Positions 50,909 through 59,561 of a stretch of DNA of 64,000 nt are shown one piece after another. The DNA is from Candidatus Bathyarchaeota archaeon (lineage in GTDB: Archaea > Thermoproteota > Bathyarchaeia > Bathyarchaeales > Bathycorpusculaceae). Within the stretch, counting starts at the first letter, position 1. Each line of letters begins with the position of its first letter. The DNA is taken from NCBI GenBank assembly GCA_903901015.1, contig CAIUPH010000114.1, forward strand, positions 1 to 64,000, given 5' to 3'. A program made the translations under genes and the position numbers. The notes beneath the pieces were generated by a model. That model saw only the letters and a program-made list of their open reading frames with translations. It was not told where the DNA came from and searched no databases.

Positions 50909-51272
50909 CATAGACAGTTTCGGCTGGATTGAACGGTTCACAAAGGGACCAAAGGCGCCTCAGTACAAGCAGGTCATTGAATCAACTCCTCCTAAAGAGA
51001 TACTCACATCAATCGTAGTTCTCTATGAAGTTTACAAGAAAATAAAGAAGCTCAAAGGCGAGGAAGAAGCGCTGCTGGTAGTTGCCGCCCTAAGTCAAAC
51101 CACAATTGTGCCCCTTGACCAAACATTATCCCTTGAAGCAGCAGATTTCAGCCTTGAGTATAACCTGCACTTCTCAGATGCAATCGTTTACGCCACTGCA
51201 CGCCACTGGAAAGCTAACCTTTACACTAGTGACACCGATTTGAAGCCGCTAAAGGCAGTGTGCTTTATTTAG
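50901..51272 (+). CDS. vapC: VapC-type PIN-domain ribonuclease toxin
   Basis: 123 residues with the PIN fold: D5 in ISIDSFGWIERF, E43 in VVLYEVYKKI, D94 in FSDAIVYATAR and a final acidic residue in LYTSDTDLKPL. Such toxins cut RNA until bound by VapB. It starts with TTG inside vapB. The pair lies about 115 bp outside attR in host-like, GC-richer DNA. Confidence 0.9.
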   Translation: MISIDSFGWIERFTKGPKAPQYKQVIESTPPKEILTSIVVLYEVYKKIKKLKGEEEALLVVAALSQTTIVPLDQTLSLEAADFSLEYNLHFSDAIVYATARHWKANLYTSDTDLKPLKAVCFI

Positions 51273-51297
51273 CAAAAACTTGTCAGGATGCGTCGAA

Positions 51298-52851
51298 ATG
51301 AATTATCCGCATGTTCCTCTTCAAGAACTCCTTCATCAAAGTGCCGAGAATTTCCCAGAAAAAATCGCTGTTGTTTATGATGGGCAGAAAATAACCTATG
51401 GCCAGTTGGATGCGCTGTCTAATCAGTTTGCCAATGCATTGCTCAATATGGGCGTCGAAAAAGGCGACCGCGTGGCACTGTATCTACCCAACATTCCTCC
51501 GTTTGTAATTGGTTTTTTTGGAGCCCTCAAGGCAGGCGCGGTTGTAACAGCTATCAGTCCCCTGCACCGCGAACGCGAAGTGGAGTATCAACTCCGGGAT
51601 TCTGGAGCCCAAACCATCGTTGCGCTGGATTCGCTCTTTCCGATTGTGGATAAAGTTTGGGAAAAGACCCAGATTAAACACGTGATAATTGCGGACTTGG
51701 AAGAAAACACGGGTCCTCCATGTTCTCAAATCGCCATAAATTTCAGCCAGTTACTGGAAAACAACTCAAAAACAACCCCAAAAATAAAATGTAATCCACA
51801 TGAAGATTTAGCGGCTCTCCAATACACGGGCGGTACAACGGGAACAGCCAAAGGCGCCATGTTAACACACCGAAACCTCGTTTCAAACACTCTTGCATTC
51901 GCCGCAACGATAAAGGGAACATCGAAGGATGTCTTCCTGACGGCGCTGCCTCTGTTCCACATCTACGGCTTAACCACCAGCATGACCGTGCCCATAAGTT
52001 TAGCCGCAAAAATGGTGTTGATGCCCAAATTTGAACCAGCAAAGGTTTTAGAAACCATACAGACGCACAGGGTCACGGTGTTTTGTGGTGTCCCAACCAT
52101 GTATTCGGCGCTCATAGCCAACCCTGAACTGGGCAAATACGATTTAACATCTATCCGCGTATGCATCTCTGGTGCTTCGTCTTTGCCGCCGCTGGTCCAG
52201 AAGAAATTCATCGAAGTCACGAGGGGTTTCCTCGCAGAAGGGTATGGTTTGACTGAGGCTTCGCCAGTTACGCATTGCATGCCTGTAGATTTGTCGATGC
52301 GGACGATGAAAGTGAGTTCAATAGGGCTGCCGCTGCCAGATACAGAAGCAAAAATCGTGGATTTAGAAACAGGCGAAAAAACACTTGAAGCAGGCGAGAC
52401 GGGCGAATTAGCCGTGAAGGGACCGCAGGTTATGAAGGGTTACTGGCAAAGACCCGAGGAAACCGCTTTGGTTCTGCGTGGCGGGTGGCTTTTCACAGGC
52501 GACATCGCACGCATGGACCAAGACGGGTACTTCTACATAACCGACCGCAAAAAAGATCTCATCAAAACCAAAGACTACAGCGTCTACCCCCACGAACTCG
52601 AAGATATCCTATACGAACACCCAGCCGTCAAATTGTGCGCGGTCGTTGGCAAACCTGACCCGATGGCGGGCGAGGTTCCTAAAGCCTACATCGTGCTCAA
52701 TGATGGAGCAACTGTCTCGAAAGAGAAAATTATGAATTTTGTCAACGACAAAGTAGCCTCATACAAAGCAATCCGCGAAGTCGAATTCAGAATGGATCTA
52801 CCGATAAGCTCGGCAGGCAAAGTCCTAAAACGACAACTTAAAGGAACATAG
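51298..52851 (+). CDS. AMP-forming acyl-CoA synthetase / ligase
   Basis: ANL-superfamily enzyme of about 517 residues. The adenylation motif YTGGTTGTAKGAMLTHRNLV is near residue 180, EGYGLTEASPV near 320, GDIARMDQDGYFYITDRKKD near 400, and the catalytic lysine region SSAGKVLKRQL is at the C-terminus. It activates a carboxylic acid to its CoA thioester; medium/long-chain or aromatic acids are typical, but the substrate is not readable. ATG at 51298 is chosen over an upstream start at 51280. Confidence 0.92.
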   Translation: MNYPHVPLQELLHQSAENFPEKIAVVYDGQKITYGQLDALSNQFANALLNMGVEKGDRVALYLPNIPPFVIGFFGALKAGAVVTAISPLHREREVEYQLRDSGAQTIVALDSLFPIVDKVWEKTQIKHVIIADLEENTGPPCSQIAINFSQLLENNSKTTPKIKCNPHEDLAALQYTGGTTGTAKGAMLTHRNLVSNTLAFAATIKGTSKDVFLTALPLFHIYGLTTSMTVPISLAAKMVLMPKFEPAKVLETIQTHRVTVFCGVPTMYSALIANPELGKYDLTSIRVCISGASSLPPLVQKKFIEVTRGFLAEGYGLTEASPVTHCMPVDLSMRTMKVSSIGLPLPDTEAKIVDLETGEKTLEAGETGELAVKGPQVMKGYWQRPEETALVLRGGWLFTGDIARMDQDGYFYITDRKKDLIKTKDYSVYPHELEDILYEHPAVKLCAVVGKPDPMAGEVPKAYIVLNDGATVSKEKIMNFVNDKVASYKAIREVEFRMDLPISSAGKVLKRQLKGT

Positions 52852-52937
52852 TGCGTTTCTTGGATGGCTCCATCTTGGTAATCGAATATACAAAAATTAT
52901 TTCAATTAGAAAAGGTTCCTCTATAGGGTTAACCAAA

Positions 52938-53273
52938 ATGAACTTCTGTCCACAATGCGGGGCACTGCTCCAAGTAGTCAAAAAGGGAGAGGCTTCACTC
53001 AGATGCCCAAAATGCAAATACCGAAAGCCAATTGAACAAGAAGAAACAAAACAAAAAATACATATTTCTCACGGCAAATCAGCGGAAATCGCAGTTATAG
53101 ATAAAAAAACAGCATCGCTTAGACAACTGCCGACGGTTAAAGTGGTTTGCCTAATATGCGGCCACACAGAAAGCGAAATTTGGAACGTGGAGGCAGCAGA
53201 TGAAACCATCCATTCCACAATCACCTTCTTCAGATGCATAAAATGTGGGACAACAAGAAGAGAATCAGGATGA
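52938..53273 (+). CDS. tfs: Transcription factor S (TFS/RPB9-TFIIS-like)
   Basis: 111 residues with two zinc ribbons. The N-terminal one is FCPQCGALL...LRCPKCKYRK; the C-terminal one is CLICGHTESEIWNVEAADET...FFRCIKCGTTRRE. The acidic DE hairpin that stimulates RNA cleavage by RNA polymerase in TFIIS/TFS is present as AADE, where the common form is RSADE/RAGDE. The frame is open further upstream to 52851, but the methionine at 52938 gives the family N-terminus (MNFCPQCG). A TATA-like AATATACAAA lies about 55 bp upstream. Confidence 0.9.
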   Translation: MNFCPQCGALLQVVKKGEASLRCPKCKYRKPIEQEETKQKIHISHGKSAEIAVIDKKTASLRQLPTVKVVCLICGHTESEIWNVEAADETIHSTITFFRCIKCGTTRRESG

Positions 53274-53313
53274 CTCAACAGAAAAACAGTTGACGACCTG
53301 AGGACCGACTAAA

Positions 53314-53529
53314 CTACTCTTTCTTCAGTACTTTTAGCACAACTTTTTCGCCAACCCAAGCAAAAAACAGCACAACCACAAACGGACCCAAGAAGAGCGC
53401 GAAAACAAAGTCGTTGTTGGCTGTTGCGGCTTTCCCCAAAACGTCGGGGTAGAGCATAATGCCCGCTATGACTAAAACAGCCGTCAAAACGAATGCCACC
53501 GCGAAAGTTACGCCCTTCATAGCCATCAA
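53314..53529 (-). CDS. Small two-span membrane protein
   Basis: 71 residues with two hydrophobic helices (VTFAVAFVLTAVLVIAGIML and FVFALFLGPFVVVLFFAW) and a lysine-rich C-terminus. No family is recognised. It is divergent from hypF across a short promoter region. Confidence 0.6.
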   Translation of the reverse strand: MMAMKGVTFAVAFVLTAVLVIAGIMLYPDVLGKAATANNDFVFALFLGPFVVVLFFAWVGEKVVLKVLKKE

Positions 53530-53547
53530 ACGTGTTTTGATTGATGC

Positions 53548-55911
53548 TTGTTTGTTTTAAAGGTTGCCAGAAAACCCCTCGAAATGTATAAGAGAAAACC
53601 TCGACTTCAATTAGCTAAGGCTCCACCTTTGCGTGTAAAAATTAATGTTTCAGGGATTGTTCAAGGCGTGGGTTTCCGCCCTTTTGTCTATCGTTTAGCT
53701 GTGCGGAACAGGTTGGCGGGGTATGTTCGCAACAGGGGCGATGCCGGCGTTGAAATCCTGCTTGAGGGTACCGCGGAGAACATCGAGAGTTTTAAGAATA
53801 GTTTGAACGCTGAGAAACCGCCGTTAGCACAAATAGACCAATTAAAATCAACCGAGCTCTCAGGCAAAAATGAATTTGGCAAATTTACTATTTACAAAAG
53901 CTCCGATGAAGCCGAAAATTCGGGCTCAATCATCCCGCCAGACATCGCCATCTGCAACCAATGCCTTGCCGAACTACGTGACCCCAAAGACCCTCGCTAC
54001 AAATATTTCTTCATCACCTGTACCAATTGTGGACCGCGCTTCACCATCATCGAGCGCCCCCCGTATGATCGAGAAAACACCACCATGCGCGAGTTTCCAT
54101 TGTGTGGGTTCTGCCTAAAAGAGTATGAGGACCCTGCGAACAGGCGTTTTCACGCGCAGACCGTTGCGTGCCCAACATGTGGACCCAAAGCGTATTTGAC
54201 AACTAACACAGGTGAACTAGTCCAAACCGAAGACCCTGTGCGGCTGGCGGGAAAGCTGTTGTCCGAAGGTAGTGTTCTTGCGGTAAAAGGCTACGGGGGC
54301 TTCCACATTGCAGCCTCAGCCCTCAAAGAAAAGCCCTTAGAGCGGCTTCGAAGCGCAAAGCATAGGCGCGAGAAACCATTCGCCATCATGGCAAGAAACC
54401 TCGATGCCACCAAAGAGTTCGCCGAAATCTCTTCAAAGGAGCAGGAACTGCTGGCTTCGCCCGCACGCCCAGTTGTCTTACTCAACAAAAGTCCAAGCTA
54501 CAATCTCTCACCGCTAGTTGCGCCACACCTGCACAACGTCGGCGTCATGCTTCCCTACACTGGCTTGCACTACATGCTCTTCGACCAAGTCAGCGACCCA
54601 GCGTTTGTGATGACGAGCGCGAACCCGCCAAACCAACCCATAGTGAAGGACAACGAGGCAGCACTGAAAATTCTGGGCGGCACAGTGGATTATTTCCTGT
54701 TCCACAACCGCGAAATCGCCCATCGCTGCGACGACTCAGTCATGCGCGTCCACGGAAACCGCCAAGTGTTCCTCCGCAGAAGCCGAGGATACGCACCCGC
54801 CCCCATCAGGCTCAAGCAAAAATCTAAACGCTGCGTAGTGGCATTGGGCGGCGAACTAAATAACGCCTCCTGCGTGCTACTCGACGATAAAGCCTTCATC
54901 AGCCAACACATCGGCGACGTCGAAAACGTGGAAACCCGCAGTTTCCTCCAAAAAGCCACCGCTCATCTGCAGCGCTTAATCAACTGCCACGGGGAGACGG
55001 TTGCATGCGATTTGCATCCCAAATTCACCACTACCAACTTGGCTAAGGCGATGGCTGAGATGGATGGTTCGCCGCTGATTCAGGTGCAGCATCACCACGC
55101 GCACGCGGCGGCTTTGATGGCGGAGCACGGTTTAGATGAAGCTGTCACCGTTGTCTGCGATGGATACGGCTACGGCACCGGCGGCGAAGCATGGGGCGGC
55201 GAAGTCCTTTTCTGTACACGCGAATCACCAGAATTTAGACGCCTTGGGCACTTGGAAGCTCAGCGGCTGTTAGGCGGCGACTTAGCAAGCCGCTACCCCG
55301 TCCGCGTCGCAGCTGGAATGCTCTCCAAATCTGGGGTAGACGTTGAAGGATGGCTCGCAAAAAACAGCCAACACCTGCCCCACGGCGAAACAGAAGCCCA
55401 ACTAATCCTGAGCCAACTCAAAAAAGGCGCAGAAACCGTGGAGACGACGAGTTGCGGCAGGGTTTTAGATGCGGCTGCGGCGGTTTTAGGAGTCTGTTTC
55501 GAGCGCAGCTACGAGGGTGAACCCGCCATGAAGCTGGAATCCGCTGCACTGGCTGGAAAGGACATTTTAGAGCTTAAGCCCATGCTACACGGAGATGTCC
55601 TGGATACTGCCTGCCTGATAGAAGAGGTTTATCGCAATTTGGGTAGGGTTTCTACTGCAAGTTTAGCCTACAGTGTCCACTCTTACTTGGCAAAGGGCTT
55701 GGCGGTGCTGGCAACTCAAGGCGCAAACGCAAAAAACGTCAAGAATATCGGTTTTTCAGGTGGCGCAGCCTGCAACCAAATCCTCGCGGAACTGATGCGG
55801 GAAACCGTTGAGTCTGCGGGTTTGCGGTTTTTCGTTCACGAACAGGTTCCAGCGGGGGACGGCGGAATCTCGTTTGGTCAAGCAGTTGTCGCTGGGTTTT
55901 CACGGTTTTAG
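53548..55911 (+). CDS. hypF: Carbamoyltransferase HypF
   Basis: Makes the thiocarbamate/cyanide precursor for the NiFe-hydrogenase active site. The N-terminal acylphosphatase domain (VSGIVQGVGFRPFVYRLA) is followed by two zinc-finger motifs (CNQCLAEL...CTNCGPRF and CGFCLKEY...CPTCGP). A YrdC-like domain and a C-terminal Kae1-like carbamoyltransferase domain (QVQHHHAHAAALMAEHG) follow. The 787 residues are full length; ATG at 53584 is an alternative start. It is followed by hypC and hypD. Confidence 0.95.
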   Translation: MFVLKVARKPLEMYKRKPRLQLAKAPPLRVKINVSGIVQGVGFRPFVYRLAVRNRLAGYVRNRGDAGVEILLEGTAENIESFKNSLNAEKPPLAQIDQLKSTELSGKNEFGKFTIYKSSDEAENSGSIIPPDIAICNQCLAELRDPKDPRYKYFFITCTNCGPRFTIIERPPYDRENTTMREFPLCGFCLKEYEDPANRRFHAQTVACPTCGPKAYLTTNTGELVQTEDPVRLAGKLLSEGSVLAVKGYGGFHIAASALKEKPLERLRSAKHRREKPFAIMARNLDATKEFAEISSKEQELLASPARPVVLLNKSPSYNLSPLVAPHLHNVGVMLPYTGLHYMLFDQVSDPAFVMTSANPPNQPIVKDNEAALKILGGTVDYFLFHNREIAHRCDDSVMRVHGNRQVFLRRSRGYAPAPIRLKQKSKRCVVALGGELNNASCVLLDDKAFISQHIGDVENVETRSFLQKATAHLQRLINCHGETVACDLHPKFTTTNLAKAMAEMDGSPLIQVQHHHAHAAALMAEHGLDEAVTVVCDGYGYGTGGEAWGGEVLFCTRESPEFRRLGHLEAQRLLGGDLASRYPVRVAAGMLSKSGVDVEGWLAKNSQHLPHGETEAQLILSQLKKGAETVETTSCGRVLDAAAAVLGVCFERSYEGEPAMKLESAALAGKDILELKPMLHGDVLDTACLIEEVYRNLGRVSTASLAYSVHSYLAKGLAVLATQGANAKNVKNIGFSGGAACNQILAELMRETVESAGLRFFVHEQVPAGDGGISFGQAVVAGFSRF

Positions 55912-55960
55912 ACCAATCTGTTTTTATCGCCGTTTAATGCGTCTTTAATAACTGATTGTT

Positions 55961-56185
55961 ATGTGTTTAGCAATTCCAGCAAAAATAATGAGCCTAGACG
56001 GCGCCAAAGCACATGTGGATTTCGGTCAAGGCGTATTGCGTGAGGTCAATGTGTCGCTTGTTGAGGCTAAAGTCGGCGAATACGTTTTGGTTCACGCTGG
56101 CTACGCCATTCAGGTTTTAGAGGAGAAAGAAGCCTTAGAAACACTGAGTCTTTGGAACGATGTTTTAGCCGCTGGGCAAGAATAG
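55961..56185 (+). CDS. hypC: Hydrogenase maturation chaperone HypC
   Basis: 74 residues beginning MCLAIPAKIM, with the invariant Cys2 that holds the Fe(CN)2CO unit. It works with HypD as the scaffold complex and hands the iron to the hydrogenase large subunit. It lies between hypF and hypD, 12 bp from the latter. Confidence 0.96.
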   Translation: MCLAIPAKIMSLDGAKAHVDFGQGVLREVNVSLVEAKVGEYVLVHAGYAIQVLEEKEALETLSLWNDVLAAGQE

Positions 56186-56197
56186 AGGCATTAAGCT

Positions 56198-57286
56198 ATG
56201 TCTGATAATTTGCGGTTCCGAAACCCTGAACTGGCACACAGCATAGCCGAAAAAATCAAGACCGTAGCGCCCAAGAAGGGGATGGTGAAGTTTTGCCATG
56301 TCTGCGGAACCCACGAATGGACCATAACCCACTACGGCTTACGCAGCCTTTTGCCTGAAAACGTCGAAGTCATCGCTGGACCAGGATGTCCCGTATGCAT
56401 TGTGCCCGCAGCGGAAATCGATGAAGCCGTGCAACTGGCGCAGAAAGGGGTTGTGATAACTTGTTTTGGTGATGTGTTGCGTGTTCCAGGCAGCCAATCT
56501 TCGCTTCTAGAAGCCAAAGCGGCAGGTGCAGACGTCCGAATCGTATACGCGGTTTCAGACGCTGTTGAAATGGCTAAACATGAACCAACCAAACAATTTG
56601 TTTTTCACGCTGTCGGCTTCGAAACCACCGCACCCATCACAGCCGTTGAAGCCCTGGGTGACTTGCCAAAAAACTTTAGTTTCCTAGTTTCCCACCGCTT
56701 GATTCCGCCAGCCATGGAGCTACTGCTAGGCGTCGGCGACCTGCAAATCGACGGTTTCATCGCGCCCGGACACGTAAGCGCCATAATCGGCCTCAAACCC
56801 TACGAACTCTTCACAAGAGTCTACCGCATGCCCACGGTCGTGGCGGGGTTTGAACCCAACGACGTGTTAATGTCCATTTACATGCTCCTAAAACAAGTCA
56901 GCGAACACGACGCCCAGCTGGAGAACGAGTATTCGCGTGTAGTGAAGCCCGAGGGCAACCCCAAAGCGATTGAAATGATGAAAAAGGCCTTCACGGTTAC
57001 CGCTGGGAACTGGCGCGGCATCGGCAGATTACCCGATTCGGCGTTGCAGTTGCGTCCGTCGCTTGCCCAGTTTGATGCCCGAGAAAAATTTGACGTTCAC
57101 GTTACAGAAGGAAAAGACATCAATTTCGGCTGTGAATGCCACCTTGTCATAATCGGAAAAATCAAGCCCGACAAGTGCCCATTGTTCATGAAAGCCTGCA
57201 CGCCCGCTAAACCCGTCGGCGCCTGCATGGTCAGCAGCGAAGGCACCTGCCGCGTCTGGGCAAAAAACGTTGCCGCCCAAGCCTAG
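56198..57286 (+). CDS. hypD: Hydrogenase maturation protein HypD
   Basis: 362-residue [4Fe-4S] scaffold. Visible are FCHVCGTHEWTI, GPGCPVCIVP (redox cysteines), and the C-terminal cluster region with cysteines in CECHLVIIG, KCPLFMKAC and GACMVSSEGTC. It receives cyanide from HypE and forms Fe(CN)2CO with HypC. Its end overlaps the end of the convergent hypE by 4 bp. Confidence 0.96.
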   Translation: MSDNLRFRNPELAHSIAEKIKTVAPKKGMVKFCHVCGTHEWTITHYGLRSLLPENVEVIAGPGCPVCIVPAAEIDEAVQLAQKGVVITCFGDVLRVPGSQSSLLEAKAAGADVRIVYAVSDAVEMAKHEPTKQFVFHAVGFETTAPITAVEALGDLPKNFSFLVSHRLIPPAMELLLGVGDLQIDGFIAPGHVSAIIGLKPYELFTRVYRMPTVVAGFEPNDVLMSIYMLLKQVSEHDAQLENEYSRVVKPEGNPKAIEMMKKAFTVTAGNWRGIGRLPDSALQLRPSLAQFDAREKFDVHVTEGKDINFGCECHLVIIGKIKPDKCPLFMKACTPAKPVGACMVSSEGTCRVWAKNVAAQA

Positions 57287-58347
57287 CAGATTCTTGGGAC
57301 AGGGTCGCCTACTGGCTTTGCAATTATTCTTTTGCCACCCACCAGCGTCTGCATCGCAACGCCCTTGAACTGAGTTGTGGTTTCCCCGATTATCTGCGCA
57401 TCTTTGCCTTCGACTGTTTTCTGCAAAAACTCCACCACTTCTTGCGCCTTCTGCGGTACGACGCCTATTATTATTTTGCCTTCGTTGCCTACTTCTAAGG
57501 GGTCGAGTCCGAGCATTTCACATGCTGTCTGTACGTCTCTGTGGATGGGAACTTTGTCTTCGTATAGTAGGATGCCTATTTTGGATTTTTCTGCCCACTC
57601 GTTAGTTGCATCGGCTAAGCCACCTCGGGTCGGGTCTTTCATGGCGACGACTCCGCCGACTTTGCCCAGTAAACTCTGAATCATGCGGTTAAGCGGTTTG
57701 ACATCGGATTTTATTTCGCTGCCGAACTTTAGGCCCTGCTGAGCTGAAAGCACCGCGAGTCCGTGGTCGCCGATGGTGCCTGACAAAATGATTTTATCGC
57801 CGACTGCAAGGTTGGAATCCAGCGCCCAGCGGGTTTTCAGTTCCCTATACTGCTTTACAACTTGGAGGTCACTGTCAAGCGCCGCTGTGCGTTTGCCGAT
57901 TCCTGAAACGTTCATGACGCAGCCGCCGAGGCTGCCTTTTTCGACAACTTTCGTGTCGCCCGTAACTATGCCCACGCCCGCTTCGATGCACGCCTGCCTC
58001 ATGCTGGCGAGGATTCGCTCCAAATCCGACAGCAACAATCCCTCCTCCAAAATGAGCCCGCAAGCCAACGCATAAGGCTCCGCGCCCAAACATGAAATGT
58101 CGTTAACTGTGCCCGAAATCGACAGGCGCCCAATGTCGCCGCCCGGGAAGAAAATCGGCTTCACCGCATGGGAATCACTTTTGAAAACTATGTCACCTAT
58201 AACCGCGGCGTCATCCATGGCTTCCAACGGCACCTCAGCAACGTTGCCAATTCCGCCGAAGGCTTTGACGACGTAGTTCTTGACAAGGTCATGCATAACT
58301 GAGCCGCCCGCGCCATGCAGCATAGTGATTTTCTCTTTTTTATCCAT
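57283..58347 (-). CDS. hypE: Hydrogenase maturation protein HypE
   Basis: Dehydrates the HypF-made thiocarboxamide to thiocyanate on its C-terminal cysteine. That cysteine is present: the protein ends PVPRIC. ATP-binding PurM-like motifs include GGDIGRLSISGTVNDISCLG and KDPTRGGLADATNEW. 354 residues is normal. It is on the opposite strand to hypFCD, converging tail to tail. Confidence 0.96.
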   Translation of the reverse strand: MDKKEKITMLHGAGGSVMHDLVKNYVVKAFGGIGNVAEVPLEAMDDAAVIGDIVFKSDSHAVKPIFFPGGDIGRLSISGTVNDISCLGAEPYALACGLILEEGLLLSDLERILASMRQACIEAGVGIVTGDTKVVEKGSLGGCVMNVSGIGKRTAALDSDLQVVKQYRELKTRWALDSNLAVGDKIILSGTIGDHGLAVLSAQQGLKFGSEIKSDVKPLNRMIQSLLGKVGGVVAMKDPTRGGLADATNEWAEKSKIGILLYEDKVPIHRDVQTACEMLGLDPLEVGNEGKIIIGVVPQKAQEVVEFLQKTVEGKDAQIIGETTTQFKGVAMQTLVGGKRIIAKPVGDPVPRIC

Positions 58348-58624
58348 GAATTTGATGTCTCCTAGGGGTTCTAACTGGAATAGATTACCCTAAATGCACA
58401 AAATAAACGCATCGCAAAAGTCAACGACTATCTCTATTTGTACCTCATGGGCGAAATGGGGAGATAGGCTCAAAAAACGAGTTTTGCCGTGACAAATGGC
58501 TTGTTATTGCTCGCTTGCAATCACATTGGTTTTAATAGATTCGCCTAATTAATTGTAGGTATAAGTTAGTTTTTCTAAATTTGTTTTTGAGTTAAGCAGA
58601 AGTTTAAGAGGAGAAAAAAAATTT
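58348..58624. other. Upstream region of hypE
   Basis: About 275 AT-rich bp between hypE and a small basic gene, divergent in orientation. It has A/T-rich stretches but no clear structure or further gene. GAGGAG at 58608-58613 precedes the small gene on the right. Confidence 0.35.
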
Positions 58625-58768
58625 ATGAATTTTGCTAAGAAAGTCGAGTGGAATCTTACAGCGTTAATTATGGTCTCTCTGGTTAGGGTTGAAGCGAAAG
58701 AAAGAGATAGACGGCGCAAAGAAAGGTTGCGGCGTTCAGCGCAAAAGCAACTGAAAAAAGTAAGTTGA
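58625..58768 (+). CDS. 47-residue basic small protein
   Basis: ATG at 58625 is preceded by GAGGAG 11 nt upstream. The protein (MNFAKKVEWNLTALIMVSLV, then an Arg/Lys/Glu-rich helix RDRRRKERLRRSAQKQLKK) has a short hydrophobic stretch and a highly basic tail. No family is recognised; it may bind nucleic acid or a membrane surface. A convergent frame of 29 codons (58774-58863, reverse) reads LPYWKLREKDLAEYEEKIER in coding-like fashion but has no proper start codon. Confidence 0.45.
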   Translation: MNFAKKVEWNLTALIMVSLVRVEAKERDRRRKERLRRSAQKQLKKVS

Positions 58769-59075
58769 AGGATTCAAGCTCCATCTTTTTTTAAAATCTG
58801 TTTTCTTTCTATCTTTTCTTCATACTCAGCAAGGTCTTTTTCCCGCAGTTTCCAGTAGGGCAGGTATTAGTTTAGGGGTAAATTCGAGTTGTCTAACCTG
58901 TTTTTGAGCAAACTATAAAAGCCTAAACGTTATCCAAAAATAGTACACCTCACGCGTTCGAATAGTTCCTCGCAGGAACACCCACTTAGTCAGTTAAGAG
59001 TAAAATCTTAGTTGTGATACGGAAAGCCATATAAATTGCTTTTACGTCTTTGAATGCGCACTGGAGAAATATTGT
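58769..59075 (+). promoter_or_regulatory. Promoter region of the r-protein operon
   Basis: 307 bp. CATATAAATT at 59029-59038 is a good archaeal TATA box, placing transcription start near 59055-59060. GGAG at 59063-59066 is the ribosome-binding site of uL22. A possible reverse-strand small frame lies at 58774-58863. Nothing else is recognised. Confidence 0.55.
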
Positions 59076-59561
59076 ATGCCAAAATGGGGATACTCAATAA
59101 TCGAAGAAATGCTCAATCCAGAAAAAACAGCGAAAGCCAGCGGTAGAGAACTTAAGGTATCCCATAAAGCCGCACGGGAAGTCTGTAGAGCTGTTAAGGG
59201 CATGGACCTTGTTCAATCCAAAGATTTTCTACGCGACGTAATGATAAAGAAAAAAGCAGTTCCATATTCTAGGTACACCAAGAAACTGGGACATAAAGGC
59301 GGATTAGTCAATCACTGCGTAGGCAGGTTCCCAATTAAATGCGCCGAGCAAATCCTCCACGTCATAGAAGCCGCACAAGCTAACGCAGAAAACAAAGGCT
59401 TAGACGTTGACCGCCTCAAAATAATGCATGCAGCCGCATACCAAGGCATAAAACTTAAGCGTTTCATGCCAAGAGCACACGGCAGAGCATCACCGAAATT
59501 CGACACAACCACACACGTCGAAATCGTTCTAGAAGAGAAACCGACTCAAGGAGAGCAATAA
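59076..59561 (+). CDS. rpl22: Ribosomal protein uL22
   Basis: 161 residues of the large-subunit protein lining the exit tunnel. ASGRELKVSHKAAREVCRAV, the tunnel-loop region KRFMPRAHGRASP and HVEIVLEE at the C-terminus are typical of archaeal uL22. It is the first gene of the unit here. In many archaea uL3-uL4-uL23-uL2-uS19 precede it, so the S10-type operon is split at this point. It overlaps nothing and lies directly before uS3. Confidence 0.95.
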   Translation: MPKWGYSIIEEMLNPEKTAKASGRELKVSHKAAREVCRAVKGMDLVQSKDFLRDVMIKKKAVPYSRYTKKLGHKGGLVNHCVGRFPIKCAEQILHVIEAAQANAENKGLDVDRLKIMHAAAYQGIKLKRFMPRAHGRASPKFDTTTHVEIVLEEKPTQGEQ

